Shown here piece by piece: positions 43,098-52,371 of a stretch of DNA of 64,000 nt. How positions within the stretch are numbered: position 1 is the stretch's first letter; every line of letters begins with the position of its first letter. The position numbers and the translations under genes were made by a program. The notes beneath the pieces were generated by a model, which worked only from the letters and a program-made list of their open reading frames with translations, did not search any database and was not told the origin of the DNA. This stretch comes from Clostridium sp. BSD9I1. Its GTDB lineage: Bacteria; Bacillota; Clostridia; Clostridiales; Clostridiaceae. Where the stretch lies: assembly GCF_900185645.1 (NCBI RefSeq), contig NZ_FYAM01000023.1, positions 744,001-808,000 on the forward strand, read 5' to 3'.

Positions 43098-45722
43098 TCA
43101 TAGAAGTTCTACATATCCTTCTTTTCCATTAATTCTTATTCTCTGTCCATCTTTTATTAATTTTGTAGCATTTTCAACACTTACCACTGCAGGCAGACCG
43201 TATTCCCTTGCAACAACAGCTCCATGAGTCATCATACCCCCTACTTCAGTAACCAAACCTTTAATTGATACAAATAATGGGGTCCAGCTAGGGTCAGTAA
43301 ATGTTGTAACTAAAATATCTCCTTCTTCTATCTTGGCATCCTCCATCTTTAAAACAACCCTTGCACGCCCTTCAACAACACCTGATGAAACAGGTACTCC
43401 CGCTAAGGCACCTTCTGGTATTTTATCTGTATTATACTCACCAGTTATAATCTCTCCATCGGAGGTTATAACACGAGGAGGCGTAAGCTTTTCGAAAATT
43501 TCATATTCTTCTTTTCTCTTGGTTATTATATTGTAATCTAATCCACTTGTTTTAATAGCATCCTTAAGTTCATCAAAAGTTAGATAATATATATCCTCTC
43601 TATTTTGTATAACACCCTTATTAACTAAAATGTCCGCTTCTTTCATAAGTGCCTCTTTTATAATCCATTCATACCATATCAAAGTGTACTTGTTGAATTC
43701 ACGGTAACCAACATAATTGCGTAAAACGCTGATTGCTTTCTTTGTCTTCTTAGCTTTTCCATTTCCACCAGGCAGCTTCTGGAGCCTCTTTAAAATTTCC
43801 TGCTCTTTCTTCTTTGCTTCCTTAAGTCCCTGCTCAAATTTAGCACTGTGTGCATTTGGGGCAAAAACTTTTATATTGCTAAGAATTGCTGGAATAAGTA
43901 TAGTAGGATTTTCATTCCATCGAGTCCTTGTGATATCTATTTCAGCTGAACAACGCATACCATATTTTTTAAGAAATGCCTTAATTGAATCACTAACAGC
44001 TAGGCCTCCTTCTAAACTCATCAAATCCTCAAAAAAAGTCTCTTCCGTAGGATTTTCAAAATACTCGATTACTTCTGGATACTGCCTTACCACATCGGAA
44101 ACATCCAAAAGCTCAAGTCCCATTTCAGATGTCACATTATTAGATACAGATTGAGCTAAAATATCAGCTACATTCTTTTCACCTAACCACTTTTCAATAT
44201 TTTTATTTATCCAGTTAGATGCATAAGCTCCTGCAAAAACTAATCCATAGCTATCTAGTACAATATCTTTTATTTGATTCATACTCTTAAAAATGAAGCG
44301 GAATAGTTCATCCCCCGAAACTTTAGTAATGCTTTGCTCCACTTCCATCATCAAAGCCTTATTATTATTCATCTGCCTTTCAACAATAGCTGGATCGTTT
44401 GCTCTGTAGTCTTTTATGGTATCCCTTAGCCATTTAATCCCCATTGCCTTTGAAGGCATAGCTGTCTTTCCTTTATGAAGATTTTTGATGAAATCCTCTC
44501 GTTTCATTAAGTTAATAAGTGCATTTTTCATTAAAACATCTACTGTATCAAGACCTTTAATAAAAAGCTTACTTCTAAGGGGTGAGGAAATTTCACGGGA
44601 TGCATCCATATACAACCTTCCACCCATTTCAATCATCCTATAGTTTACCATCTGCTCAAATAAATCTTGAAAGAAGGATAATCCCAGTGGTCTCATAGCT
44701 TCAGTCATCATCTGTCTATGCCCAAAGGAAATATACACATGATTCTTTCCATCATTAATTTCTGGCGGTATAGGATATAGCGTTGTGATAGGCCTGCTCT
44801 GAACAATATAGAAATTATTTTCATATAGACACCATTCTATATCCTGTGGACAGCCAAAGTATGCCTCAATTTTTCTGCCTATGCCCTCTAGCTGTAAAAT
44901 ACTATCATCTAAAAGAGTCTGAGTATCCTGCTTTGCATCTTCAAGTTCTTTCTCCTCTGTACCTCCATTTTCAGCTTTATAAATTGCCAGTTTCTTCTTA
45001 GATATCTTTTTATCAATTATTCTTCCTTCCCGTACTTTATAGATATCTGGATTCACTAGACCAGATACAAGGGCTTCTCCAAGTCCAAAACTTGCATCAA
45101 TGGATACAACTTTTCTATTAGATGTTATAGGATCTGCAGTAAACATTATTCCTGAAGCCTGTGGGAAAATCATCTTTTGTATTACTACAGATAGATAGAC
45201 CCTGCGGTGGTGAAAATTATTTTGTATACGGTAAATTACTGCCCTATCTGTATATAGTGATGCCCAGCACCTTTTAATATGCTTAAGTATCTCCTCTTTC
45301 CCTATAATGTTTAGATAGGTATCCTGCTGACCTGCAAAGGAAGCCAGCGGTAAATCTTCTGCTGTAGCACTTGAACGTACTGCATAGGCATTTTTTTCAC
45401 CAAGCTTTGAAAGATGCTTTATAACTTCTTCCTCAATATCCTTTGAAATGGCTATTCCTTCTATTACCTCTCTAATTTTTTTGCTAAGCTTCCCAATTTC
45501 TTCTCTGTCATCTACCTTTAAAAGTGATAATTTATCTATTAAAACATTAAATTCCTCACTGCTTTCAACAATTCCTTTATATGCTTCAGTAGTTATACAA
45601 AAGCCATCTGGAACACCTATCCCCTGAATTTTGGATAGTTCCCCAAGATTGGCACCTTTACCTCCCACAACTTGAAGCTTTGATTTATCAATATCTTTAA
45701 AGTCTAATACATATGAATTCAT
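43098..45722 (-). CDS. rph: Rifamycin-inactivating phosphotransferase (PEP synthase-like)
   Basis: The 874-residue protein has the three-domain Rph plan: N-terminal ATP-grasp domain (about 1-310; GGKGANLGELSKI, VRSSATAEDLPLASFAGQQDTYLN, DIEWCLYENNFYIVQSRPITTLYP), a central rifamycin-binding domain (about 320-750; GHRQMMTEAMRPLGLSFFQ), and a C-terminal swivelling His domain (GGMMTHGAVVAREYGLPAVV; His833). Rph uses ATP to phosphorylate rifamycins, with release of AMP and phosphate. A plain PEP synthase is less likely because of length and the central domain. It overlaps the tetR stop by four bases, so the two form an operon. Confidence 0.85.
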   Translation of the reverse strand: MNSYVLDFKDIDKSKLQVVGGKGANLGELSKIQGIGVPDGFCITTEAYKGIVESSEEFNVLIDKLSLLKVDDREEIGKLSKKIREVIEGIAISKDIEEEVIKHLSKLGEKNAYAVRSSATAEDLPLASFAGQQDTYLNIIGKEEILKHIKRCWASLYTDRAVIYRIQNNFHHRRVYLSVVIQKMIFPQASGIMFTADPITSNRKVVSIDASFGLGEALVSGLVNPDIYKVREGRIIDKKISKKKLAIYKAENGGTEEKELEDAKQDTQTLLDDSILQLEGIGRKIEAYFGCPQDIEWCLYENNFYIVQSRPITTLYPIPPEINDGKNHVYISFGHRQMMTEAMRPLGLSFFQDLFEQMVNYRMIEMGGRLYMDASREISSPLRSKLFIKGLDTVDVLMKNALINLMKREDFIKNLHKGKTAMPSKAMGIKWLRDTIKDYRANDPAIVERQMNNNKALMMEVEQSITKVSGDELFRFIFKSMNQIKDIVLDSYGLVFAGAYASNWINKNIEKWLGEKNVADILAQSVSNNVTSEMGLELLDVSDVVRQYPEVIEYFENPTEETFFEDLMSLEGGLAVSDSIKAFLKKYGMRCSAEIDITRTRWNENPTILIPAILSNIKVFAPNAHSAKFEQGLKEAKKKEQEILKRLQKLPGGNGKAKKTKKAISVLRNYVGYREFNKYTLIWYEWIIKEALMKEADILVNKGVIQNREDIYYLTFDELKDAIKTSGLDYNIITKRKEEYEIFEKLTPPRVITSDGEIITGEYNTDKIPEGALAGVPVSSGVVEGRARVVLKMEDAKIEEGDILVTTFTDPSWTPLFVSIKGLVTEVGGMMTHGAVVAREYGLPAVVSVENATKLIKDGQRIRINGKEGYVELL

Positions 45723-46333
45723 ACATATTCCTCCTTATAAAAATTGTTTCTAAGCAGGTCTATGAACTCCTCAAACTCCTTGAAAAAAGCCTCATAATCA
45801 ACTTCTTTCCTGTTTGATATTTGATTCATATAACCCTCAGCGAGGCAAACAAGCATTTTCATAACCAGCTTTGGATCGATACCTTCCTTAAACTTGGAAT
45901 AATCCATACCATCAAACGCAATTTTACTTCTAAAGCCTTCACTCTTTGCTAAAATAGTTTTTATATCTTCATTTACTTCCTCGTCAGCTTCAAAATACAT
46001 ACTTGTTAAAAATGCTGGAATTGCAGGATGTTTTTTCATAACTGAAATTTTAATATTAGCTGAAATCCTAATCCTTTCAAAGAAATCAGTTACTTTATAA
46101 TCAAATTTTTCTTCAATCTCATTCATAATAGTGTTGCCGCATAGCTCAATTAAATAAAGATATAAAGCTTTTTTTGTACCAAAGTAATGAAACACCATGG
46201 CTTTAGAAATTCCCGCAGCTGAAGCTATATCGCTTACTGAGGTTTTCTTATAACCATTGGCAGCAAAGGACTTAAGTGCAGCATCTATAATTGTCTTTTG
46301 TTTATCTACAGGTAAATTAAAAAATTTCTCCAT
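45719..46333 (-). CDS. TetR-family repressor of the rph operon
   Basis: The start is set at ATG 46333 (MEKFFNLPVDKQKTI), six bases after GAGGTG. The 204-residue protein has a TetR helix-turn-helix (AALKSFAANGYKKTSVSDIASAAGISKAMVFHYFGTKKALYLYL) and a variable C-terminal ligand domain. Twin palindromes flank its promoter, which points to autoregulation and joint control of rph, possibly relieved by a rifamycin-like ligand. Confidence 0.9.
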   Translation of the reverse strand: MEKFFNLPVDKQKTIIDAALKSFAANGYKKTSVSDIASAAGISKAMVFHYFGTKKALYLYLIELCGNTIMNEIEEKFDYKVTDFFERIRISANIKISVMKKHPAIPAFLTSMYFEADEEVNEDIKTILAKSEGFRSKIAFDGMDYSKFKEGIDPKLVMKMLVCLAEGYMNQISNRKEVDYEAFFKEFEEFIDLLRNNFYKEEYV

Positions 46334-46356
46334 GGCTTTCACCTCTTAAAGTTTTT

Positions 46357-46411
46357 AAACCGAATCGGTTTATGATATTATCATTATATTCCCATAAACC
46401 GATTCGGTCAA
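46357..46411 (-). promoter_or_regulatory. tetR-rph promoter with two operators
   Basis: On the minus strand TTGACC (46406-46411), a 17-bp spacer, and TATAAT (46383-46388). One operator, AACCGATTCGGT (46397-46408), overlaps the -35; a second, AAACCGAATCGGTTT (46357-46371), lies just downstream of the -10. Confidence 0.85.
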
Positions 46412-46474
46412 TACTGTTCTAAGAAAATATTTTTAGCTTTAAATTTAAACTTTAACATATAATAGAAAATAAAA

Positions 46475-46574
46475 ATGGCTGTCTCATTAAGGAATGAAAC
46501 CATAATATATTGTTTGAGAATTTAAAAATCTAATACAATATATTATAGTTTTCATTCTTGATGGACAGCTCCAT
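46475..46574 (-). terminator. Very long imperfect hairpin after the alkylsulfatase-like gene
   Basis: Arms of about 40 bp (ends ATGGCTGTC and GACAGCTCCAT; inner CATAATATATTGT/ACAATATATTATAG) around a 20-nt loop, starting 15 bases after the stop and followed on the minus strand by TTTTTATTTTC. Probably a terminator; its length is unusual. Confidence 0.6.
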
Positions 46575-46588
46575 ATCAACATAATTTG

Positions 46589-48520
46589 CTACTTTGGTAC
46601 AGGTGTTATTATATTAAAGTTTTGATTTATAGTATCTTGAAGGGATAAGAACATATTCCATTTGTTAATCTCCCCCTGTACTTTTATCTTTGAAGTATCT
46701 GGCTTTTCATTAGTTGTTGCCAGCTTATATAAAACTTCCTTTGGCATAGTAACGGTAACTTCAGCATCTTTTGAAAGCTTATCACTTATATATCTAAATA
46801 TTCCTCGCTTAACTTCTGCCAAAGCTGCTTCATTTCTGTCTGGAATAATAAAGTTGATTTTATAATTTAGATCTCCAGCCTTTACCCCTTCTATTCGTAT
46901 GCTAAGTAAGTAAAGAATATCCTTTAGAGGTAAATTGTTTAGCACATCCTCTGAAATAAATGAACCACTAACTGGAATAACTCCATAGCGTAATTCCTGC
47001 GCTCCCATTAGATATTCATTTCTCCAAGGACCAGATTCAGCAATATAGCCTAATTGCTCCAAAGCATCAGCGCAAATAAGCTTTGCCTCTCTATTATTTG
47101 GATTTGCATATATAACTTGTTTTGTAACCTCAGCAACCCACTGATATTCTCCGTCTATGAAGGATTTTTTAGCTTTCGTTAAAACAGCATCTTCTCCCCC
47201 CATATACTCTACATATCTCTTTGCTGATTCTTCTGGGAGTAACTTATTTAAATCTACTGGATTTCCGTTATACCATCCTAGATACCTTTGATACACTGCT
47301 TTTGCATTATGAATAACAGTTCCATAAAATTCACCATTGTACCATTCATCTGAAAGACTTCTTGGAAGCTTAACCATTCTTCCAACCTCTTCTATTGTAT
47401 GTCCTTTATTTATAAGCCTCAAAGTTTGGTCATTTATATATTGATATACATCTCTTTGTTTTTCAAGATATTCAATGGATGCTTGATTTCCAAAACGAGG
47501 CCAGTTGTGAACTCCAAATACTGAAGTTAATGTACCTCCCCATAAATCAATTGCCTTTTGTATATTTTTTGCCCAAGCAACTGCATCTCTGACTTTAGCA
47601 CCTCTTAAAGTTAATAAATTATGAATGGTTGCATTACAGTCTTCCGCAATACACAAGGAACGTTCACTTGGTATATATACAAACATCTCTGATGGTGCTT
47701 CAGTATCTAAAGCCAATTGAAACTCCATTTTAACTCCATCAATTATATATTCTGCATATTCCTCATTAATTTCATTAATATTTCTCGTAAAGGTTACTGT
47801 TCCAATTGATTGTCCCTTTCCAATACCATTATCTATCTGCCCCTTCTCACCTTTAGGCAATTCTACACCGTACATGTATATACCTCGGCGTGCCATTGCA
47901 ACACCTACGTTTACATTCTCTTCTAAAGCTGAATCAACAAAATTTTTTGGAGCATAAATCTTAACATCTTCTTTTACAAAGCTATCTAGGACACCTAAAA
48001 TTCCTCCATAATGATCTTCATGGGAATGAGTGATGATAACTGCGCTTATAGGAATTTGTCCAAAATAATCATTGACAAAATTTATTGCCGCTTCTGCCGT
48101 TTCTTTTGAACTTAAACAATCAATTATAATCCAGCCAGTATTCCCTTTAACAAATGTCATATTGGCAAAATCAAAGCCTCTAACTTGATATATGTCATCT
48201 GTAACTTTAAATAAACCAGTATTTAAATTTAAGTTTCCCTGCACCCAAAGCTTTGGATTAGTTGTGTAAGGTATGCAGTTATTATATAAAAAACTATACC
48301 TTCTTAAATCCCACACAGGAATCAATTGATCTTCGCTTTTAATTACAGGCAGGTTCCCATCAACAAGCATTCCTGTCTTTGCTAAGTTATTTTCAGTGGT
48401 TATTTTTCTCCAATTCATCTTTTTATATGTTTCTTGATTTATTAGCATAGTTTTGCAAGTGGCATTTTTTCTTAAATCACTGATCTTTCTCTCTTTGTCT
48501 TGGCTACCATTGGGCTCCAT
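46589..48520 (-). CDS. Alkyl sulfatase/SdsA-like metallo-beta-lactamase hydrolase
   Basis: The 643-residue protein has the SdsA1/BDS1 order: an N-terminal lid, an MBL domain with HSHEDHYGG (near residue 165) and IAEDCNATIHNLLTLRGAKVRDAVAWAKNI, a dimerisation domain (LPRSLSDEWYNGEFYGTVIHNAKAVYQRYLGWYNGNPVDL), and a C-terminal SCP2-like lipid-binding domain. Such enzymes hydrolyse alkyl sulfate esters and related surfactants. No signal peptide is seen, unlike secreted SdsA1. GGAGG precedes the ATG. Confidence 0.85.
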   Translation of the reverse strand: MEPNGSQDKERKISDLRKNATCKTMLINQETYKKMNWRKITTENNLAKTGMLVDGNLPVIKSEDQLIPVWDLRRYSFLYNNCIPYTTNPKLWVQGNLNLNTGLFKVTDDIYQVRGFDFANMTFVKGNTGWIIIDCLSSKETAEAAINFVNDYFGQIPISAVIITHSHEDHYGGILGVLDSFVKEDVKIYAPKNFVDSALEENVNVGVAMARRGIYMYGVELPKGEKGQIDNGIGKGQSIGTVTFTRNINEINEEYAEYIIDGVKMEFQLALDTEAPSEMFVYIPSERSLCIAEDCNATIHNLLTLRGAKVRDAVAWAKNIQKAIDLWGGTLTSVFGVHNWPRFGNQASIEYLEKQRDVYQYINDQTLRLINKGHTIEEVGRMVKLPRSLSDEWYNGEFYGTVIHNAKAVYQRYLGWYNGNPVDLNKLLPEESAKRYVEYMGGEDAVLTKAKKSFIDGEYQWVAEVTKQVIYANPNNREAKLICADALEQLGYIAESGPWRNEYLMGAQELRYGVIPVSGSFISEDVLNNLPLKDILYLLSIRIEGVKAGDLNYKINFIIPDRNEAALAEVKRGIFRYISDKLSKDAEVTVTMPKEVLYKLATTNEKPDTSKIKVQGEINKWNMFLSLQDTINQNFNIITPVPK

Positions 48521-48858
48521 AAAATACCTCCATAAATTATCCTATCATGATAATTTATGAAGGTTTATATGTAGTGGTTACTTATTTGTGCGGAATAAGA
48601 AAATTTGATAAGTGATGTATTAGAAATTTATCCAACATACTACTACCGTTGATATATTGAACAATGAAATATAATTACTTCAGATACATTCTTATTCATT
48701 TTTCATAGTTACATCATTAAATAAGGAAATTAGTATAGTTATAAAGATCAAGTAGTTTACTGATAGGCGCACCCAACGCTCTTAAGTATTTTATTGAACT
48801 CAATCGTTCAATACAACCTCCATTTCACTGCACAATGTCATACTTCCTTCTATCTCCT
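48521..48858. other. Intergenic region with a possible MerR-like fragment
   Basis: A 338-bp stretch without an intact gene. On the minus strand codons near 48725-48820 read CIERLSSIKYLRALGAPISKLLDLY, a helix pattern like MerR-family proteins, with no start or HTH in front. The rest is AT-rich and featureless. Confidence 0.4.
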
Positions 48859-49728
48859 CTATTTTTTTATAACAGCTATCCAAACCTCTTGATGATTTTC
48901 CTGCATATAACACTCAATAATTGGAAGGTCGGCTAATTCATACCCTGAATTAGGTAACCACTCTGTATAAAATTGTTTATAAACCTTCTGTGTTGCTTCC
49001 GGCAATTCTCCATTAGCTTGAAAAATTGCCCATGTTGCTGCAGGATAAGCAAGTTCCTTCATTCCTCCGAGTACAGGAACATGTTTACAGTTTAGTACAT
49101 CTACATAATTTGTCACTGCTATTATATATTCCATATCCTCTGATTCACCCCACTGCCCTCCTTGGGCAATTCCTAAAAAACCTGCTGGCCTGTAGTCAGG
49201 GAATTTTTCCATGAACCTATTCATAGTTCCATCCTTCCAAGCGTTTTCCCAAATCTGTGGAACGGTTTTAAATGCTGTTGCGGTTTTTATTTTGTGTGAT
49301 ACTCCCATTACTCTAAATGCAGGCCATTGCTCAATTTGATAATTCATATGATTTTCTCCTTTTATTGTAATTTGGAAGGAGAGTTTGGGACAAGATTTCA
49401 ACTGAACTGTTTCGTTCCGTACACTTGAAGGCAGTACCCCATGAAAACTCTTGAAAGCCCTGGTAAATGAGTCTTGCGATTCATATCCATACTTTAAAGC
49501 AAGATCAATTATTCTTTCTTTACTATTTAATAAATCAAAGGCTGCCATAGTTAAACGTCTATTTCGAATATACTCAGACAACGGCTTGTCCGCTATATAT
49601 GAAAACATCCTTTGAAAATTATAAATAGAACATCTTGCAATTCTTGAAATAGTTTCATAGGATATTTCACCTGCAAGATTTTCCTCTATATAGTTTATTG
49701 ATTCATTTAGTTGCTTAACCCAATCCAT
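48859..49728 (-). CDS. AraC-family regulator with GyrI-like effector domain
   Basis: The start is set at ATG 49728 (MDWVKQLNESINYIEENL) after GGGAG. The 289-residue protein has an AraC double helix-turn-helix at residues 1-110 (SYETISRIARCSIYNFQRMFSYIADKPLSEYIRNRRL; IIDLALKYGYESQDSFTRAFKSFHGVLP) and a GyrI/Rob-like ligand domain from about 130 (WPAFRVMGVSHKI ... WIAVIKK). This organisation fits Rob/SoxS-type sensors of amphipathic compounds. Confidence 0.92.
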   Translation of the reverse strand: MDWVKQLNESINYIEENLAGEISYETISRIARCSIYNFQRMFSYIADKPLSEYIRNRRLTMAAFDLLNSKERIIDLALKYGYESQDSFTRAFKSFHGVLPSSVRNETVQLKSCPKLSFQITIKGENHMNYQIEQWPAFRVMGVSHKIKTATAFKTVPQIWENAWKDGTMNRFMEKFPDYRPAGFLGIAQGGQWGESEDMEYIIAVTNYVDVLNCKHVPVLGGMKELAYPAATWAIFQANGELPEATQKVYKQFYTEWLPNSGYELADLPIIECYMQENHQEVWIAVIKK

Positions 49729-49844
49729 TCTTCTCACTCCCATTTCAATCATATCTTCTTATCAATAGCTAAACTCGATATTCTATGCCGTATTCTGTCG
49801 GGTCACCATTCCCAATATTTATCTAGAATGATATTGTCTGGAAC

Positions 49845-50075
49845 TTACATAATTATAAAAATAATAATATCAGTTATTATTCTCAATTTAAAAACTGACT
49901 TATTTTCCCTTGTGATATTAATAGTGTGGCCTGTTATAAGAAAAAATGTAAATACGATAAATATAGTTAAAACTGATTTTGAATCAAATCTAATTGTTTT
50001 ATTTATAAGTAAAATATTAAAAATTAAGATTAAGAAAAATGAAAAAGAGTTACTTTTCAGTACATTCTTTAGCAT
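49845..50075 (-). CDS. Small membrane protein, 76 aa
   Basis: Follows the dienelactone-hydrolase-like gene by four bases, with GGGGTG before the ATG. Three hydrophobic segments (FSFFLILIFNILLI, LTIFIVFTFFLITG, IITDIIIFIIM). Not recognised. An opposite-strand open frame here is a shadow. Confidence 0.55.
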   Translation of the reverse strand: MLKNVLKSNSFSFFLILIFNILLINKTIRFDSKSVLTIFIVFTFFLITGHTINITRENKSVFKLRIITDIIIFIIM

Positions 50076-50079
50076 TTTT

Positions 50080-50694
50080 TCACCCCATCATGTTAAGCTT
50101 AGATATATGATTTAAAAATTCGCCTACTAATCTTTCTGCTTCTTTAGATGATTGTATACAATAGTCCTTAGAAAATGGATTACTAAATCCGTGTTTTCCC
50201 TTTAACATATAAATGTCAATGTCCAGTTTTTCCAAAAAATTAACTAATTCTTGTACATTAAATGAATTTTCTTTCCTAGGGAAAATCAGTAAAGCTGGAC
50301 ATTTAGGAGTAATATTTTTATAATCTCTAATTCGTGAACCATAATATCCTATGATACCATTACACATCTTTTCTTCACCGCTGCATAACCATGCAATTGT
50401 TGCACCTATACTATAACCTAATAAATATACATGCTTGTACTGCTTTTTTGCTTGTACAATCAGCTGCTTTACTTGCTGGACTGCTAAATCAAATCCTATA
50501 TTATTCATAAAATGCTTATAAGCTTCTTCCTCTAAATTGTAACTAAATGGTTCACTCAGATTAATTAGGTTTGGACAAATAATATCATATCCGTCATTGG
50601 AAAATTTTTCACAAACCATCTGTATGTGTTGATTAATTCCATATATTTCATGTAATATTATTATTACAGAATTAGAATTATTAATAATTTTCAT
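50080..50694 (-). CDS. Dienelactone hydrolase-family protein
   Basis: The start is set at ATG 50694 (MKIINNSNSVIIILHEIYGINQHI) after AAGGGGAG. The 204-residue alpha/beta hydrolase has a HEIYGIN oxyanion segment, GYSIGATIAWLCSG nucleophile elbow (Ser where DLH has Cys), and GKHGFSNPFS with the catalytic His. It hydrolyses an ester or lactone of unknown identity. Operon with the small membrane protein. Confidence 0.85.
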   Translation of the reverse strand: MKIINNSNSVIIILHEIYGINQHIQMVCEKFSNDGYDIICPNLINLSEPFSYNLEEEAYKHFMNNIGFDLAVQQVKQLIVQAKKQYKHVYLLGYSIGATIAWLCSGEEKMCNGIIGYYGSRIRDYKNITPKCPALLIFPRKENSFNVQELVNFLEKLDIDIYMLKGKHGFSNPFSKDYCIQSSKEAERLVGEFLNHISKLNMMG

Positions 50695-50728
50695 CTGATC
50701 TCCCCTTATTAAATCGATTAAAATCAAC

Positions 50729-51487
50729 TCATTCTAAGTAATTTGATTTTAAAAAAACTATCCACTCTTTAAATATTTCATTTTCAGTTTTGCCAAAGGT
50801 TTGTAAATAGTTCTCAGTTTTTATTAACTGCAAAACCCTTTCAATACCATATGTTTTATCTAGATACTCAATATAAGTATAAGAAATTGGATACATATTA
50901 TGATTTCCAAAAGTTATAGGATTTGTAATTTTAGTATCTTCATATGACGGAATGTTGTTGAATTTAACAGAGGGTTTTGTATTACCAGAGATATATCCTG
51001 CCATACCCTCATTAATAAATTTTGATAATCTTGGATTAATACTCCACATTAAGGTATGTATATATTCATGTAGAGCAGCATCAGCAGTATCCTCATAATT
51101 ATGCTGCTTTCCGGGAGAATTTGGAGAGACAATAATAACCTTATTTTTTATATTATCTCCAATATACCATTCAGGAGCAATAATTTTACCAACCAGTCCA
51201 TATTTTTTAATATGAAACTTATCTAAGGTACTGTAAATATAAACTTCAGTTTTATAGTTAGGACTTATGCTAATTGAGTTAGCAACCAGATTATATCCTT
51301 TTTCTAATCTGCTGATAATATCAATTGCTGCATTTTCATCTTTTCTTTCGTAATAAACTATAAAATGTGGTTTTTCTATAGATGTCATATCTTTAGTTCT
51401 TAACCTTAATGTTGGAATAAAATTCAAAAGAAATATTATAATCAAACTTATAAGGATTTTAAGTAAAATTTTATATTTTCTCTTCAT
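50729..51487 (-). CDS. Membrane-anchored gluzincin metallopeptidase (peptidase MA-like)
   Basis: The 252-residue protein has one N-terminal membrane segment (residues 8-25) and an extracellular domain with the zinc motif HEYIH (His140, His144) and downstream Glu160 in FINEGMAGYISG. This fits the peptidase MA family. Target unknown. It lies 34 bases upstream of the dienelactone hydrolase-like start, so it may be transcribed together. Confidence 0.85.
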   Translation of the reverse strand: MKRKYKILLKILISLIIIFLLNFIPTLRLRTKDMTSIEKPHFIVYYERKDENAAIDIISRLEKGYNLVANSISISPNYKTEVYIYSTLDKFHIKKYGLVGKIIAPEWYIGDNIKNKVIIVSPNSPGKQHNYEDTADAALHEYIHTLMWSINPRLSKFINEGMAGYISGNTKPSVKFNNIPSYEDTKITNPITFGNHNMYPISYTYIEYLDKTYGIERVLQLIKTENYLQTFGKTENEIFKEWIVFLKSNYLE

Positions 51488-51591
51488 TTATTTTCCCTTT
51501 CCCCCTAATATTTATTTTAATAAATGCTCAAGATACATCGCACTATCACTAAACTTTTTAACTCATATTACATAATATTTCACAATTTGAA

Positions 51592-52050
51592 CTATCTCAT
51601 ATACTTTAAGCTCTCTGAAACAGCCCATGCTTGATGCTCTAAAAACAAAGATTTAATGCACTCATTAGGTTCAAGCCATATCAGTTTATGATCTTTCTCA
51701 ATTGGTGCAGCATAATAATTTTCTAAACTTACAATATAGAAATAGCCAATCCCTCGCAAGTATTGCTTGGTCTTTGATATGTGATATAAAGAGGCTCTTC
51801 CTATGAATTTTTGTATTTCAATTTTATATCCCGTCTCTTCGATAAACTCTCTTTCAATACATTCCTTATGGGTTTCTTCATTCTCCATCCCCCCACCAGG
51901 GAGAAAATATCCTGCTGGTGTTTTTATTACAGCAACTTTGCCTTCACCATCAGTCACAATTCCATATACAGCAATTCTATCAATATATCCTACTCCATCA
52001 AGCTTTTTACCAAATATTTTTTCATCATTGTTTAAGATATTCTCTATCAT
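51592..52050 (-). CDS. Nudix hydrolase
   Basis: The 152-residue protein has a full Nudix box (Gly53 ... Glu59 ... Arg67-Glu68: GGGMENEETHKECIEREFIEETG). The N-terminus ENILNNDEKIFGKKLDGVGYIDRIAVYGIVTDGEGKVAVIKTPAGYFLPGGG resembles bacterial 8-oxo-dGTP/ADP-ribose-type hydrolases. GGGGTAAATA precedes the ATG. A degraded piece of a gene like this one occurs at 55.5 kb. Confidence 0.92.
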   Translation of the reverse strand: MIENILNNDEKIFGKKLDGVGYIDRIAVYGIVTDGEGKVAVIKTPAGYFLPGGGMENEETHKECIEREFIEETGYKIEIQKFIGRASLYHISKTKQYLRGIGYFYIVSLENYYAAPIEKDHKLIWLEPNECIKSLFLEHQAWAVSESLKYMR

Positions 52051-52107
52051 TATTTACCCCCAATTTATAAACTTTCTTCAAGCATTACTTTAACTAAACC
52101 ACACACT

Positions 52108-52152
52108 ATGCTCGTTTTGTTAAATAATTGATTACTGATCTATAAGTAATTT
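52108..52152 (-). pseudogene. SDR C-terminus remnant
   Basis: Minus-strand codons read ITYRSVINYLTK, nearly the last 12 residues of the SDR protein ending at 54010 (ITNKSVINYLTK). The 44-bp DNA match to 54006-54049 differs at about seven positions. No SDR body is present here. Confidence 0.75.
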
Positions 52153-52159
52153 AAGAAAG

Positions 52160-52371
52160 CTATGAACTAACCTTATTATTTATTTTTATCCATAGATACT
52201 TATTTTTAAGAAATGTTATATAGATAAGTGTAAATAAAATTTTCCAACCACTCATGGAATTCCCACATTCAAACTCTATTGTTTCGTTGTTAGAAACATA
52301 AAAATCTATTTTGTTACTTCTGCACCAATCTATTTTCAGATAATAAGTTGAATATAAAGATACTAATGTAC
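52160..52371 (-). pseudogene. Start-less gene fragment downstream of the OsmC gene
   Basis: An open frame without a start codon reads YYLKIDWCRSNKIDFYVSNN, ETIEFECGNSMSGWKILFTL, IYITFLKNKYLWIKINNKVSS to a stop at 52160. Composition is protein-like with one membrane segment. Its 5' end runs into the OsmC gene stop, so the front of the gene has been lost. Confidence 0.5.

Noticed and set aside
43717-44154. Plus-strand ORF of 145 codons inside rph
   Set aside because: Shadow of the strongly supported Rph coding frame; low-complexity translation and no ribosome site.
49711-50115. Long plus-strand ORF of 134 codons
   Set aside because: It lies opposite a better-supported minus-strand gene with a ribosome site and operon context, and its own start has none; the hydrophobic composition mirrors that gene.
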